Position numbers and translations under genes: made by a program. The notes beneath the pieces are model-generated. The model did no database searches. It saw only the letters and a program-made list of their open reading frames with translations, and was not told the origin of the DNA. From Pseudonocardia sp. DSM 110487 (GTDB lineage Bacteria; Actinomycetota; Actinomycetes; Mycobacteriales; Pseudonocardiaceae), in NCBI RefSeq assembly GCF_019468565.1, contig NZ_CP080521.1:8680001-8744000 (forward strand): DNA of 64,000 nt. The letters run 5' to 3'. Below are positions 1 through 7,972 of this stretch, one piece after another (the stretch's first letter is position 1; the number at the start of each line of letters is the position of its first letter).

Positions 1-83
1 GACATCAGCACCGCCGCGCCGGCGGGTCAGCAGGGCGCGCTGGTCGTCAGCCCGCAAACCCGCATCGACGGCACCGCCGAGGG

Positions 84-1229
84 ATGGGCGCTCGCCGCCC
101 CATGACCGGACGCATCGGGGCGGGTGGGCTGAGAGCGGCGCGCGCGGAGCGCGGCTGGTCGCAGTCGCAGGCCGCGCGCGAGCTGGTCACACTCGCCCGG
201 TCGAGCGGCGCCCCTGTGGCGGGAGCCGCGAGCCTCAAGACCCTGCTCTCCCGATGGGAGAACGGCCACGCGGTGCCCGAGCCGCAGTACCGAGCCCTGC
301 TCGGAGAGCTGTACGGCCGCACGCCTGCCGAGCTCGGCATCGCGGCTCCTCCGGCCGATCCGGCGGCAGCCGGTGCACCGGCCCGGTTCAGGGCCGCACT
401 CGCCGCGGCCGCGGCGCTCGACGAAGCCGCGCTGGCTCTGTGGCGCGAGCAGCTCGACGTCGCCACGCGGCTCGACGACGAGCTCGGGGCCACCGGAGCG
501 GGCGAGCTCGTCCGAGCTCTCGTCGAGCGGCTGGACGAGACCGGCCGTCACACGCTCGCCCCATCCCGGCGCGCGGCGGTGGCCACCGTGCTGGCCCCGG
601 CCGCGATCCTCGCCGGAGGGCAGGAGCTCGATCGCGGCCGGCCGGACATCGCGTGGCAGCGGTACGACCTCGCGCGCACGGCAGCCGCCGAAGCCGACCT
701 GCCCGACGCAGCTGCCGACGTCGTCGCCGGCCAGGCCACCGTCCTGATCGATGTCGGCGAAGCCGCGGCCGCGATCTCGCTGCTCGACGCGGTGGAGCCG
801 GCGCTGCCCCGCACCGCACGTCCCCGGGTGGCGGGGGCCCGTGCCGGAGCCGCGGCAGCGCTGGGCGACGCCACCGCCGCGCGCCGCGCCATCTCGGCCG
901 TGAGCAGGCGGCTGCCGGCCGACACCGTGGAGCCGGCCGTCGCGGTCGAGCTCGCCGACCTCGACCGTTGGCACGGCCACGCGCTCACCGTCCTCGGTGA
1001 TCCCGCGGCGGCCCACCCGCTGCGGCGTGCCCTCACCGCTCCGCCCCGCTCGGCCCGCCATCGCGCCGCTGTGCACGCCGACCTCGCGCTCACGCTGGCC
1101 GTCGAGCACCCCGACGACGCGGCCGCCCACGCCCGCGCCGCCCACGCGCTCGCCGAGCGCATCGGCTCGACCCGTACGCAGGAACGCCTGGCGGCCCTGC
1201 GCCCATCGGCTACTCCCCACGCACCCTGA
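84..1229 (+). CDS. XRE-family helix-turn-helix regulator with long C-terminal helical domain
   Basis: The N-terminal ~85 residues form an XRE/Cro-type DNA-binding domain: GLRAARAERGWSQSQAARE is the first HTH helix pair and LLSRWENGHAVPEP is the typical recognition-helix segment. The remaining ~290 residues are Ala/Arg/Leu-rich helices that look like degenerate TPR repeats, as in many actinobacterial stand-alone regulators. An alternative ATG at 102 (MTGRIG) has better ribosome-binding-site spacing, because the GAGGG before 84 abuts the start codon. No target can be deduced; the downstream gene (meaB) is convergent and unrelated. The regulator call is well supported, the exact start is not. 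Confidence 0.75.
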   Translation: MGARRPMTGRIGAGGLRAARAERGWSQSQAARELVTLARSSGAPVAGAASLKTLLSRWENGHAVPEPQYRALLGELYGRTPAELGIAAPPADPAAAGAPARFRAALAAAAALDEAALALWREQLDVATRLDDELGATGAGELVRALVERLDETGRHTLAPSRRAAVATVLAPAAILAGGQELDRGRPDIAWQRYDLARTAAAEADLPDAAADVVAGQATVLIDVGEAAAAISLLDAVEPALPRTARPRVAGARAGAAAALGDATAARRAISAVSRRLPADTVEPAVAVELADLDRWHGHALTVLGDPAAAHPLRRALTAPPRSARHRAAVHADLALTLAVEHPDDAAAHARAAHALAERIGSTRTQERLAALRPSATPHAP

Positions 1230-1309
1230 ACCCGGCCCACGCAGCCCATGCGCCCGATCGAGCGGTAGCGCACGCTGGAACGGGGTGCGTGAGCGGCGCC
1301 GCCAGTGCC

Positions 1310-2284
1310 CTACAGCGCGCGCCCACCCAGCCGGGCCGTCAGCTCGTCCGCCGCCCCGTACGGGTCGATCTCGCCGGCGAGCACCCGCTCGGCGAGCTGC
1401 GTCAGCCCGACCGCACCACGGAGGTCGCCGATCCGGTTCCGGTGCTGTTCGAGCGCGATCGCCTCGATCTCGGCCTCCGCCCGCGCCCGCCTGCGACGGG
1501 CCCGTTCCCCGCCGCGGTCGAGCCAGTCCCGGTGCGCGTCGAGCGCGGCCACGAGCTCGTCCACGCCCTCGGCGCGGGCGGCCACGGTGCGCACCACGGG
1601 CGGGCGCCACGCGTCCTCGGCACCCCGCTCCCCGAAGGCGAGCATCTGCCGCAGGTCGCGAACGGTCTGGGCGGCGCCGTCCCGATCGGCCTTGTTCACC
1701 GCGAACACATCGGCGATCTCGAGGATCCCGGCCTTCGCGGCCTGCACGCCGTCGCCCATCCCCGGTGCGAGCAGCACGACGGTGGTGTCGGCGAGGGCCA
1801 CCACCTCCACCTCGGACTGGCCCACTCCCACCGTCTCGACGAGCACCACGTCGCACCCGGCCGCGTCGAGCACGCGCAGCGCCTGCGGGGTGGCCCATGC
1901 GAGCCCGCCGAGGTGGCCGCGGGTGGCCATCGAACGGATGAACACCCCGTCGTCGGCGGCGTGCTCGCCCATCCGCACGCGATCACCGAGCAGCGCGCCG
2001 CCGGAGAACGGCGAGGAAGGATCGACGGCGAGCACACCCACCTTCCGGCCCTGCGCCCGCAGGAGGCGGACCACGGCCGACGCGGTGGTCGACTTCCCGA
2101 CGCCGGGCGGGCCGGTCACGCCCACGACGTGCGCATGTCCGGTGTGCGGGCCGAGCGCGGCGGCCACCTCGCGCAGGGCGGCGTCGGCGCCGTCCTCGAC
2201 GAGGGAGATCAGCCGCGCGACGGCCAGCTGCTCGCCACCCCGGGCGCGCTCGACGAGCTCCGGAACACCCGGCCGCCGCGACAC
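1310..2284 (-). CDS. meaB: Methylmalonyl-CoA mutase-associated GTPase MeaB
   Basis: This is a G3E-family P-loop GTPase that protects and reloads B12-dependent acyl-CoA mutases. It has a Walker A motif GPPGVGKST near residue 58, the conserved VDPSSPFSGGALLGDR segment, the switch region VETVGVGQSE, and NKAD as the guanine-specificity motif. The 324-residue length matches MeaB/ArgK proteins. It starts with GTG seven bases after the thiolase stop, so the two genes are probably cotranscribed. Likely clients are the ethylmalonyl-CoA mutase encoded at 28.1-30.1 kb, and a methylmalonyl-CoA mutase outside the window. It has no adjacent mutase gene, unlike many meaB loci. Confidence 0.9.
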   Translation of the reverse strand: MSRRPGVPELVERARGGEQLAVARLISLVEDGADAALREVAAALGPHTGHAHVVGVTGPPGVGKSTTASAVVRLLRAQGRKVGVLAVDPSSPFSGGALLGDRVRMGEHAADDGVFIRSMATRGHLGGLAWATPQALRVLDAAGCDVVLVETVGVGQSEVEVVALADTTVVLLAPGMGDGVQAAKAGILEIADVFAVNKADRDGAAQTVRDLRQMLAFGERGAEDAWRPPVVRTVAARAEGVDELVAALDAHRDWLDRGGERARRRRARAEAEIEAIALEQHRNRIGDLRGAVGLTQLAERVLAGEIDPYGAADELTARLGGRAL

Positions 2285-2291
2285 CTGGCCG

Positions 2292-3482
2292 CTAGCTCGA
2301 TGCCGGAACGCGGATGATCAGCGCGTCGCCCTGGCCGCCTCCACCGCAGAGCGCGGCGGCGCCGACTCCTCCGCCACGCCGTCCGAGCTCCAGCGCGAGG
2401 TGCAGCGCGAGCCGGGCGCCGGACATGCCGATCGGGTGGCCGAGCGCGATCGCGCCTCCGTTGACGTTGACCTTGTCCGGGTCGATCCCGAGCTTCTTCG
2501 TGGAGACCAGCCCGACGGCGGCGAACGCCTCGTTGATCTCGACGAGGTCGATGTCGGTGGGCGCGATGCCCTCCTTCTCGCACGCCTTGACGATCGCGTT
2601 GGCCGGCTGCTCGTGCAGGCTCGCGTCCGGGCCCGCGACGACGCCGTGGGCGCCGATCTCGGCGATCCAGGTCAGCCCCAGCTCCTCGGCCTTCGCGCGG
2701 CTCATCACCACCACGGCGGCCGCGCCGTCGGAGATCTGGGACGACGAGCCGGCGGTGATCGTGCCGTCGGAGGAGAACGCGGGGCGCAGCTTCGCGAGGC
2801 TCTCGCCGGTGGTGTCGCCGCGCACGCCCTCGTCGGTGGAGACGACGAGCGGGTCGCCCTTGCGCTGCGGCACGGTGACGGGTGCGATCTCGGCGTCGAA
2901 CGTGCCGTCGGTGGCGGCCTTCGCGGCGAGCTGGTGCGAGCGCGCGGCGAAGCCGTCCTGGTCCTCGCGGGTGACGCCGTAGCGGGCGTTGAACTTCTCG
3001 GTGGACGCGCCCATCGGCAGCTGGTCGAACGCGCAGAAAAGCCCGTCGTGCGCCATGTGGTCGAGCATCGTGACGTCGCCGAACTTGAACCCGGCGCGCG
3101 ACTTCGGCAGCAGGTGCGGCGCCTGCGTCATCGACTCCTGCCCACCGGCCACCACGATGTCGAACTCGCCGGCGCGGATGAGCTGGTCGGCCAGCGCGAT
3201 CGCGTCGAGCCCGGACAGGCACACCTTGTTGATCGTGAGTGCCGGGATGTCCATCGGGATGCCCGCCCCGAACGCGGCCTGCCGGGCGGGGATCTGCCCC
3301 GTCCCAGCTGTGAGCACCTGGCCCATGATCACGTACTGGACCTGATCGGGAGCGACGCCCGCCCGCTCGAGCGCAGCCTTGATGGCCACGGAGCCCAGCT
3401 GAGCACCGCTGAAGTCCTTCAACGCGCCGGACATCTTGCCCATCGGCGTGCGGGCCCCGGCGACGATCACGGATCCGGACAC
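2292..3482 (-). CDS. Acetyl-CoA C-acetyltransferase (thiolase)
   Basis: This 396-residue thiolase II-family enzyme condenses two acetyl-CoA to acetoacetyl-CoA, or the reverse. The active-site Cys lies in NKVCLSGLDAIALA, the His in VEINEAFAAV and GHPIGMSGARL, and a second Cys in the C-terminal ALCGGGGQG loop. The start is GTG (VSGSVIVAGARTPMG) with GGAGGT seven bases upstream; the open frame extends further but lacks family sequence. It is the first gene of a two-gene unit with meaB and is divergent from the epimerase gene. Context (Ccr, epimerase, 3-hydroxyacyl-CoA dehydrogenase) suggests it feeds the ethylmalonyl-CoA pathway, although a role in fatty-acid or PHB metabolism is also possible. 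Confidence 0.88.
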   Translation of the reverse strand: MSGSVIVAGARTPMGKMSGALKDFSGAQLGSVAIKAALERAGVAPDQVQYVIMGQVLTAGTGQIPARQAAFGAGIPMDIPALTINKVCLSGLDAIALADQLIRAGEFDIVVAGGQESMTQAPHLLPKSRAGFKFGDVTMLDHMAHDGLFCAFDQLPMGASTEKFNARYGVTREDQDGFAARSHQLAAKAATDGTFDAEIAPVTVPQRKGDPLVVSTDEGVRGDTTGESLAKLRPAFSSDGTITAGSSSQISDGAAAVVVMSRAKAEELGLTWIAEIGAHGVVAGPDASLHEQPANAIVKACEKEGIAPTDIDLVEINEAFAAVGLVSTKKLGIDPDKVNVNGGAIALGHPIGMSGARLALHLALELGRRGGGVGAAALCGGGGQGDALIIRVPASS

Positions 3483-3601
3483 GACTGACCTCCATCGGCT
3501 GCGCTGGCGGGCGATCCGACGATACCCGCCGGTAGGCACCCTCGCGGCCGTGACGACTCGCACACCTGTCGGCACGCAGTGCCGCCGGTTATCGTCCGGA
3601 A

Positions 3602-4033
3602 ATGGGAGAACACACGGTCCTCGCGGTCGACCACGTCGGGATCGCGGTGGCGGACCTCGACGCGGCGATCGAGTGGTACGCCTCCACTTTCGGCCTGGTG
3701 GCGACGCACACCGAGACCAACGAGGAGCAGGGCGTCCGGGAGGCAATGCTGTCCGCCCCCGGCGACTCCGGCGCGGCCATCCAGCTGCTGGCCCCGCTGC
3801 GCGCGGACTCCGCCATCGCGAAGTTCCTCGACCGCAGCGGCCCCGGCATCCAGCAGCTGGCTTATCGGGTGACTGACGTCGACGCGAGCTGCGAGGCCCT
3901 GCGCGCGAAGGGCCTGCGCCTGCTCTACGACGAACCGCGCCGCGGCACGGCGGGATCGCGCATCAACTTCGTGCACCCGAAGGACGCCGGCGGCGTGCTC
4001 GTGGAACTGGTTCAGCCCTCTGAGCAGCACTGA
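3602..4033 (+). CDS. mce: Methylmalonyl-CoA/ethylmalonyl-CoA epimerase
   Basis: This is a 143-residue vicinal-oxygen-chelate (glyoxalase-fold) protein. Metal-ligand segments are visible: the N-terminal VDHVGIAVADLDAAI, then QQLAYRV mid-protein, and VLVELVQ near the C-terminus. Two beta-alpha-beta3 modules fill the length, which is normal for the family. It interconverts the C2 epimers of methylmalonyl-CoA and, in EMC-pathway organisms, ethylmalonyl-CoA. It is transcribed divergently from the thiolase-meaB pair and 104 bp upstream of ccr in the same direction, so it sits exactly between the enzyme that makes ethylmalonyl-CoA and the chaperone for the mutase that uses it. Confidence 0.9.
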   Translation: MGEHTVLAVDHVGIAVADLDAAIEWYASTFGLVATHTETNEEQGVREAMLSAPGDSGAAIQLLAPLRADSAIAKFLDRSGPGIQQLAYRVTDVDASCEALRAKGLRLLYDEPRRGTAGSRINFVHPKDAGGVLVELVQPSEQH

Positions 4034-4079
4034 ATCGGTCTCAGTGGCGGCCGTCACGGCGTCGGACCAAGCACATGCG

Positions 4080-4096
4080 TACTATACTGCGCAGTA
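4080..4096 (+). promoter_or_regulatory. Candidate -10 box overlapping a 12-bp perfect palindrome upstream of ccr
   Basis: TACTAT (4080-4085) resembles an actinobacterial -10 hexamer and runs directly into the perfect palindrome TACTGCGCAGTA (4085-4096). This is the arrangement expected for a repressor site that occludes transcription start. No good -35 is visible. If transcription begins just downstream, the ATG at 4075 cannot be the ccr start, consistent with the GTG at 4138. Confidence 0.35.
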
Positions 4097-4137
4097 ACTT
4101 TCGCCCGGGTCACGACTCGAGCCAACGGAGGCCAGCC

Positions 4138-5469
4138 GTGCAGGAAATCCGCGACGCCATCCTCGCCGAGCAGTTCGACGCCGTCCCTGGACTGGACGTG
4201 CCCGACCACTACCGGGGCGTCACGGTGCACGCCGACGAGGCGGAGATGTTCGCCGGCATCCCCACGCGTGAGAAGGATCCACGCAAGAGCCTCCACCTCG
4301 ACGAGGTGGCGACGCCCGAGCTGGGCCCCGGCGAGGCGATCGTTGCGGTGATGGCGAGCGCCATCAACTACAACACGGTCTGGACCTCGATCTTCGAACC
4401 CATGCCGACCTTCGGTTTCCTGCGCCGCTACGGGCGGGTGTCCGAGCTGACGAAGCGCCACGACCTGCCCTATCACGTGGTGGGCTCCGACCTCGCGGGC
4501 GTCGTCCTTCGCACGGGCCCCGGCGTCACCCGCTGGAAGCCGGGCGATCGAGTGGTGGCGCACTGCCTGTCCGTCGAGCTGGAGAGCCCAGACGGGCACG
4601 ACGACACGATGCTCGACCCGGAGCAGCGCATCTGGGGCTTCGAGACCAACTTCGGAGGGCTCGCGGAGCTCGCACTGGTCAAGTCCAACCAGCTGATGCC
4701 CAAGCCCGCCCACCTGACCTGGGAGGAGGCGGCCTGCCCCGGCCTGGTCAACTCCACCGCGTACCGCCAGCTCGTCTCCCGGCACGGCGCGGCCATGAAG
4801 CAGGGCGACACGGTCCTGATCTGGGGCGCGTCGGGCGGGCTCGGTTCGTATGCAACCCAGTACGCGCTGAACGGGGGCGCGATCCCGGTCTGCGTGGTCT
4901 CGTCACCGCAGAAGGCCGAGATCTGCCGGCGCATGGGTGCCGAGCTGATCATCGACCGCACCGCGGAGGCCTATCGGTTCTGGAAGGACGAGCACACCCA
5001 GGACCCGCGGGAGTGGAAACGCTTCGGCGCGCGGATCCGCGAGCTCACCGGCGGTGACGACCCGGACATCGTCTTCGAGCACCCGGGCCGCGAGACGTTC
5101 GGCGCGAGCGTCTACGTCGCGCGCAAGGGCGGCACGATCGTCACCTGCGCGTCCACGTCGGGCTACGAGCACAGCTACGACAACCGCTACCTCTGGATGA
5201 ACCTCAAGCGGATCATCGGGTCGCATTTCGCCAACTACCGCGAGTCGTTCGAGGCCAACCGGCTGATCGACAAGGCCCTGATCCACCCGACGCTGTCGAA
5301 GGTCTACCCGCTCGACGAGACCGGGCAGGCCGCGCTGGACGTGCACACCAACAGCCATCAGGGCAAGGTCGGCGTGCTCACGCTCGCCCCGCGGGAGGGA
5401 CTCGGCGTCACCGATCCGGAGAAGCGTGCCCGCCACGTGGACGCGATAAACCGCTTCCGTGGGGTCTGA
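4138..5469 (+). CDS. ccr: Crotonyl-CoA carboxylase/reductase
   Basis: This is a 443-residue medium-chain dehydrogenase that reductively carboxylates crotonyl-CoA to ethylmalonyl-CoA with NADPH and CO2. Hallmarks are the family-specific N-terminus (QEIRDAILAEQFDAVPGLDV), the INYNTVWTSIFEP substrate loop, the NADPH-binding LIWGASGGLGSYATQ, and the C-terminal FANYRESFEANRLI stretch found in Ccr but not ordinary zinc dehydrogenases. The chosen GTG start has GGAGG eight bases upstream; an in-frame ATG at 4075 would add 21 residues but lies within the probable promoter. Ccr is the signature enzyme of the ethylmalonyl-CoA pathway and also supplies extender units for polyketides, so either role is possible. 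Confidence 0.95.
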   Translation: MQEIRDAILAEQFDAVPGLDVPDHYRGVTVHADEAEMFAGIPTREKDPRKSLHLDEVATPELGPGEAIVAVMASAINYNTVWTSIFEPMPTFGFLRRYGRVSELTKRHDLPYHVVGSDLAGVVLRTGPGVTRWKPGDRVVAHCLSVELESPDGHDDTMLDPEQRIWGFETNFGGLAELALVKSNQLMPKPAHLTWEEAACPGLVNSTAYRQLVSRHGAAMKQGDTVLIWGASGGLGSYATQYALNGGAIPVCVVSSPQKAEICRRMGAELIIDRTAEAYRFWKDEHTQDPREWKRFGARIRELTGGDDPDIVFEHPGRETFGASVYVARKGGTIVTCASTSGYEHSYDNRYLWMNLKRIIGSHFANYRESFEANRLIDKALIHPTLSKVYPLDETGQAALDVHTNSHQGKVGVLTLAPREGLGVTDPEKRARHVDAINRFRGV

Positions 5470-5490
5470 TCCACCCGGCACCACCCACAA

Positions 5491-5508
5491 GGGTGAGGCT
5501 GTTCACCC
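5491..5508. terminator. Small hairpin after ccr
   Basis: GGGTGA and TCACCC form a 6-bp stem around a 6-base loop, 22 bases after the ccr stop. There is no T-tract, so this is only a possible terminator or RNA-stabilising hairpin. Confidence 0.3.
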
Positions 5509-5551
5509 CCTCAACGCGCAGCCGACCACCCTCTGAGGCCCGCCCGGTACG

Positions 5552-6709
5552 GTGAACGACATGGCCGGGAACCCCTCACCTCCCCCGTCCGATGCCGGCT
5601 TCGAGGTCGTCCGCAGGGGCTACGACCAGGGGCAGGTCGACGCCCATCTGCGCCGGTTGGACGCCGAGGTCAGCATCCTCGAGACGGACCGGGATGCTGC
5701 GCTCGCGCAGGCCGTGCAGCTGGCGAGGGAGCTGGACGAGGCACGGGTGCGGGCGGAGAAGCTGCGGGCGCAGGTCCGCACGCTTGCCAGCCCGAACCAG
5801 AGCCCGCAGGGAACCACCGAGCGGATCCGGGCGATGTTGCGGCTCGCCGAGGACGAGGTCGCCGACATGCTCTCCCGCGCCGAGACGGACGCGACCCGGC
5901 GCACGAAGGAGGCCGAGGCGGAGGCTGCGCAGACCCGCGCCGCCGCACAGGCCGACGCCGCCGCCATCCACGAGGAGGGGCGCATCGAGGCCGAGAAGAT
6001 TCGGAAGGAGCTCGAGGAGGAACGCGCGGCGGTCGCGTTGGAGCTCCAGGAGGCACGCGAGCGGCTGGCCGCGGAACGCACCTCCACGGAGGCCGACCTT
6101 GCCGCGCGGATCGAGGCCGCCGAAGAGGCGCAGGCCAGGGCGTGGGCGGATTCGGAGGCCCGCCGCAAGCTGGTGGAGGAGGATTTCACCATCGCCATGG
6201 ACCAGCGGCGAACCGAGTCGCTCTCCGCCCTCGCGGCCAAGCACACGGCCGCCCTCCGCGAGGCCGAGAGGCTACGCGAAGCGGCTGCGGCCCAGGCGCG
6301 GGAGACGATCGCGCGCGCCGAGGAGCAGGCCCGGGAGCGCCTCGCCGAGGCGCAGCGCCGGGTTGACGAGCTGGTCACCGCCCGCGCCCTCATGGCGGAG
6401 CAGCTCACCCGCACCAGGGCGATGCTCGACGACACGCTCGGGTCGCTTCATCTGGCGCCGGAGCAGCTCATCCCCGCAGCGCGCACCGCCGACGACGTGA
6501 CAACGGCCTTCTCCGAGGGCCATCCCTCCATCGACGCTGATCATGGGGCGGACGCGGAGGAAGCCGACGCAGAGACGGCCGACGACGGCGACGCGGACAG
6601 CACCGGCGATCAGGACACCGACGACTCGGCCACAGCGGCCGGCATCCCGGCCCGCCACCCGTCCCGCCGCCAACGGCGCCGCTCGAGGGCCGGTTCGACC
6701 CCCCGCTGA
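5552..6709 (+). CDS. DivIVA-domain coiled-coil protein
   Basis: The N-terminal ~45 residues (FEVVRRGYDQGQVDAHLRRL) match the DivIVA lipid-binding/coiled-coil head. Residues ~40-310 are an almost unbroken Ala/Glu/Arg coiled coil, and a short acidic tail (Asp/Glu/Thr) ends in a basic RRQRRRSR segment. Proteins of this type organise polar growth or act as cytoskeletal scaffolds in actinobacteria; this is not the canonical Wag31, which lies in the cell-division cluster. Start is GTG at 5552, with an in-frame ATG three codons later also possible. The gene is convergent with the SnoaL-like gene. Function beyond scaffolding is not inferable. Confidence 0.75.
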   Translation: MNDMAGNPSPPPSDAGFEVVRRGYDQGQVDAHLRRLDAEVSILETDRDAALAQAVQLARELDEARVRAEKLRAQVRTLASPNQSPQGTTERIRAMLRLAEDEVADMLSRAETDATRRTKEAEAEAAQTRAAAQADAAAIHEEGRIEAEKIRKELEEERAAVALELQEARERLAAERTSTEADLAARIEAAEEAQARAWADSEARRKLVEEDFTIAMDQRRTESLSALAAKHTAALREAERLREAAAAQARETIARAEEQARERLAEAQRRVDELVTARALMAEQLTRTRAMLDDTLGSLHLAPEQLIPAARTADDVTTAFSEGHPSIDADHGADAEEADAETADDGDADSTGDQDTDDSATAAGIPARHPSRRQRRRSRAGSTPR

Positions 6710-6749
6710 CACACTCGCGCGAGTCGCGGTCCGGGTGCGCGCGGGCGGC

Positions 6750-7163
6750 TTACGCCGCCGGCGCTGCGCTCCCCCGCGTCCGCCAGGTGGGCGCCGTCTC
6801 CACTCTCGTCAGGCGCCAGCCCTCGCCCGTACGGCTGACCGAGAAGCGGTACACCTCGCCCATCGTGAGCTCCGGCCGTCCGTCGGCTCGGTCGGCGAAA
6901 GTCACGAGGGCGTTCGCGCGGACGGAGGCCGTGTCCTCAGTGAGCTCGATCAGGAGGCCGCCGAGGAGGTGCTGGGTTGCCGTGTCGGGGGTGTGATTGC
7001 GGGCTGCCTGCGCGATCAGGGCATCGCGTCCCTCCGCGGTGCCGCCGGGCGTTCTGGCCGTCGCGTCGACTGTGAAGAGCGACTTCATGTCGTCGAACCG
7101 GCCGTCGTCCAGGCAGGCCGCGAGGCGCTGCACGAGGTTCTCAATGTCCTGTCGATCGGTCAC
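6750..7163 (-). CDS. SnoaL/NTF2-like domain protein
   Basis: This 137-residue protein has the NTF2-like/SnoaL-4 layout: an N-terminal helix (DIENLVQRLAACLDDGRFDDM), the SLFTVDATARTPGGTAEGRDAL strand-turn typical of ring-fold hydrolase/isomerase-like proteins, and a C-terminal strand GWRLTRVETAPTW. The start is GTG with GGAGG nine bases upstream. It is divergent from a MarR gene across an intergenic region holding two identical-type inverted repeats, so it is probably the target of that regulator. The substrate is unknown; the family includes cyclases, dehydratases and non-enzymatic ligand binders. Confidence 0.7.
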   Translation of the reverse strand: MTDRQDIENLVQRLAACLDDGRFDDMKSLFTVDATARTPGGTAEGRDALIAQAARNHTPDTATQHLLGGLLIELTEDTASVRANALVTFADRADGRPELTMGEVYRFSVSRTGEGWRLTRVETAPTWRTRGSAAPAA

Positions 7164-7180
7164 GGGAACATCCTCCGTTT

Positions 7181-7197
7181 CGTTGGTCCAACCAACG
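7181..7197. promoter_or_regulatory. Inverted-repeat operator, copy 1 (CGTTGG-N5-CCAACG)
   Basis: A perfect 6-bp inverted repeat with a 5-bp spacer lies 18 bp upstream of the SnoaL-like start and 42 bp before the marR start. With copy 2 it forms a pair 29 bp apart centre to centre. Symmetry and position fit a MarR dimer site. Confidence 0.7.
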
Positions 7198-7209
7198 ATA
7201 AACCAAAAA

Positions 7210-7226
7210 CGTTGGCCCTGCCAACG
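7210..7226. promoter_or_regulatory. Inverted-repeat operator, copy 2 (CGTTGG-N5-CCAACG)
   Basis: This site has the same arms and spacer length as copy 1, ending 12 bp before the marR GTG. The identical arms with unrelated spacer sequence argue for protein binding and against an RNA hairpin. Confidence 0.7.
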
Positions 7227-7238
7227 GATTGGTAGGGT

Positions 7239-7688
7239 GTGTGGGTGGACGTCCGCACCGCCCCTGCCCGGCTCCGCTCGTTGCCCAGCTGGCTGTTGAA
7301 CCAGGTCGCGCTGCCCGCGCAGCGCATCATCGCCGAGGCGCTGGGTTCTGCGGGCGCGCGGCGGCAGCACTACTCCGTCCTCTCCGCGCTGGAGGAGTTC
7401 GGCCCGGCGAGTCAGGCGGCACTCGGCAGGCGGTGCGGGATCGACCGGAGCGACATGGTCGCGCTCGTCGACGAGCTCGCAGCGGCCGGTCGGCTGGAGC
7501 GCACGCCCGACCCGGACGATCGTCGCCGCAACGTCATCGCGATCACCGACGCGGGGCGGGAGTTCCTGGCGACCCTCGACCGGCTGCTCGCCGGCGCCCA
7601 GGACGAACTACTCGCCCCCCTGTCCTCCCACGAGCGGGCCGATCTGGTCCGGCTCCTCGGTGCCGTTCTCGTCCACCACTCCGATTAA
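7239..7688 (+). CDS. MarR-family transcriptional regulator
   Basis: This 149-residue winged-helix protein has the MarR pattern: HYSVLSALEEFGPASQAALGRRCGIDRSDMVALVDELAAAGRLER as helices 2-5, and DPDDRRRNVIAITDAG as the wing with its DxRxR signature. It starts with GTG at 7239. Two perfect inverted repeats immediately upstream suggest autoregulation and control of the divergent SnoaL-like gene. Its TAA stop overlaps the TAA of the convergent small gene in a TTAA palindrome. The ligand is unknown. Confidence 0.85.
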   Translation: MWVDVRTAPARLRSLPSWLLNQVALPAQRIIAEALGSAGARRQHYSVLSALEEFGPASQAALGRRCGIDRSDMVALVDELAAAGRLERTPDPDDRRRNVIAITDAGREFLATLDRLLAGAQDELLAPLSSHERADLVRLLGAVLVHHSD

Positions 7689-7963
7689 CCCGGGCGCCGC
7701 CGCGAACGCGCGGACCAGCAGCTCACGTGCCAGTGCCTGCGGTCGGCCACGGAGCCCAGATCGTCCGCAGGCCATGTCACGACGTGCCCGGTGCCTGCGC
7801 GGATCAGCTGCTGGCAGCCGGGGCAGCGGTAGTCCTTCCCGGCGGCCGAGCCCGGCACGCTGCGCACCACCCAGTCACCGTCGGCCGCGGACTCGCGGCG
7901 CGTGGCGGCGGCCGAGCGCAGCGGCGCATGCTCCGGGCGACGGTGGCGGTTCGAGCGAGGCAC
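7685..7963 (-). CDS. Small conserved actinobacterial protein with Cys/His metal-site pattern
   Basis: This 92-residue basic protein has a compact Cys/His pattern: C47-x2-C50, H60, H77, H79 and C82 (CPGC, then HWHVSCW), suggesting a zinc-binding fold. Similar small proteins are widespread next to fatty-acid genes in actinomycetes and are often mislabelled ATP/GTP-binding; no P-loop is present here. It ends on the overlapping TTAA stop shared with marR and lies 10 bp downstream of the 3-hydroxyacyl-CoA dehydrogenase gene, so it may be cotranscribed with it. Function unknown. Confidence 0.6.
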   Translation of the reverse strand: MPRSNRHRRPEHAPLRSAAATRRESAADGDWVVRSVPGSAAGKDYRCPGCQQLIRAGTGHVVTWPADDLGSVADRRHWHVSCWSARSRRRPG

Positions 7964-7972
7964 TGCTGCCCC

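Noticed and set aside
27..1898. Long minus-strand open frame of 623 codons overlapping the XRE gene and meaB
   Set aside because: Its translation is Arg/Gly/Pro-rich low-complexity without family similarity, as expected antisense to GC-rich coding DNA.
1305..3488. 727-codon plus-strand open frame across meaB and the thiolase gene
   Set aside because: Both underlying minus-strand genes have full family motifs; the plus frame is a compositional shadow.
4075..4137. Upstream ATG start for ccr
   Set aside because: It lies inside the candidate promoter/palindrome, lacks a ribosome-binding site and adds residues not found in the family; GTG 4138 has GGAGG.
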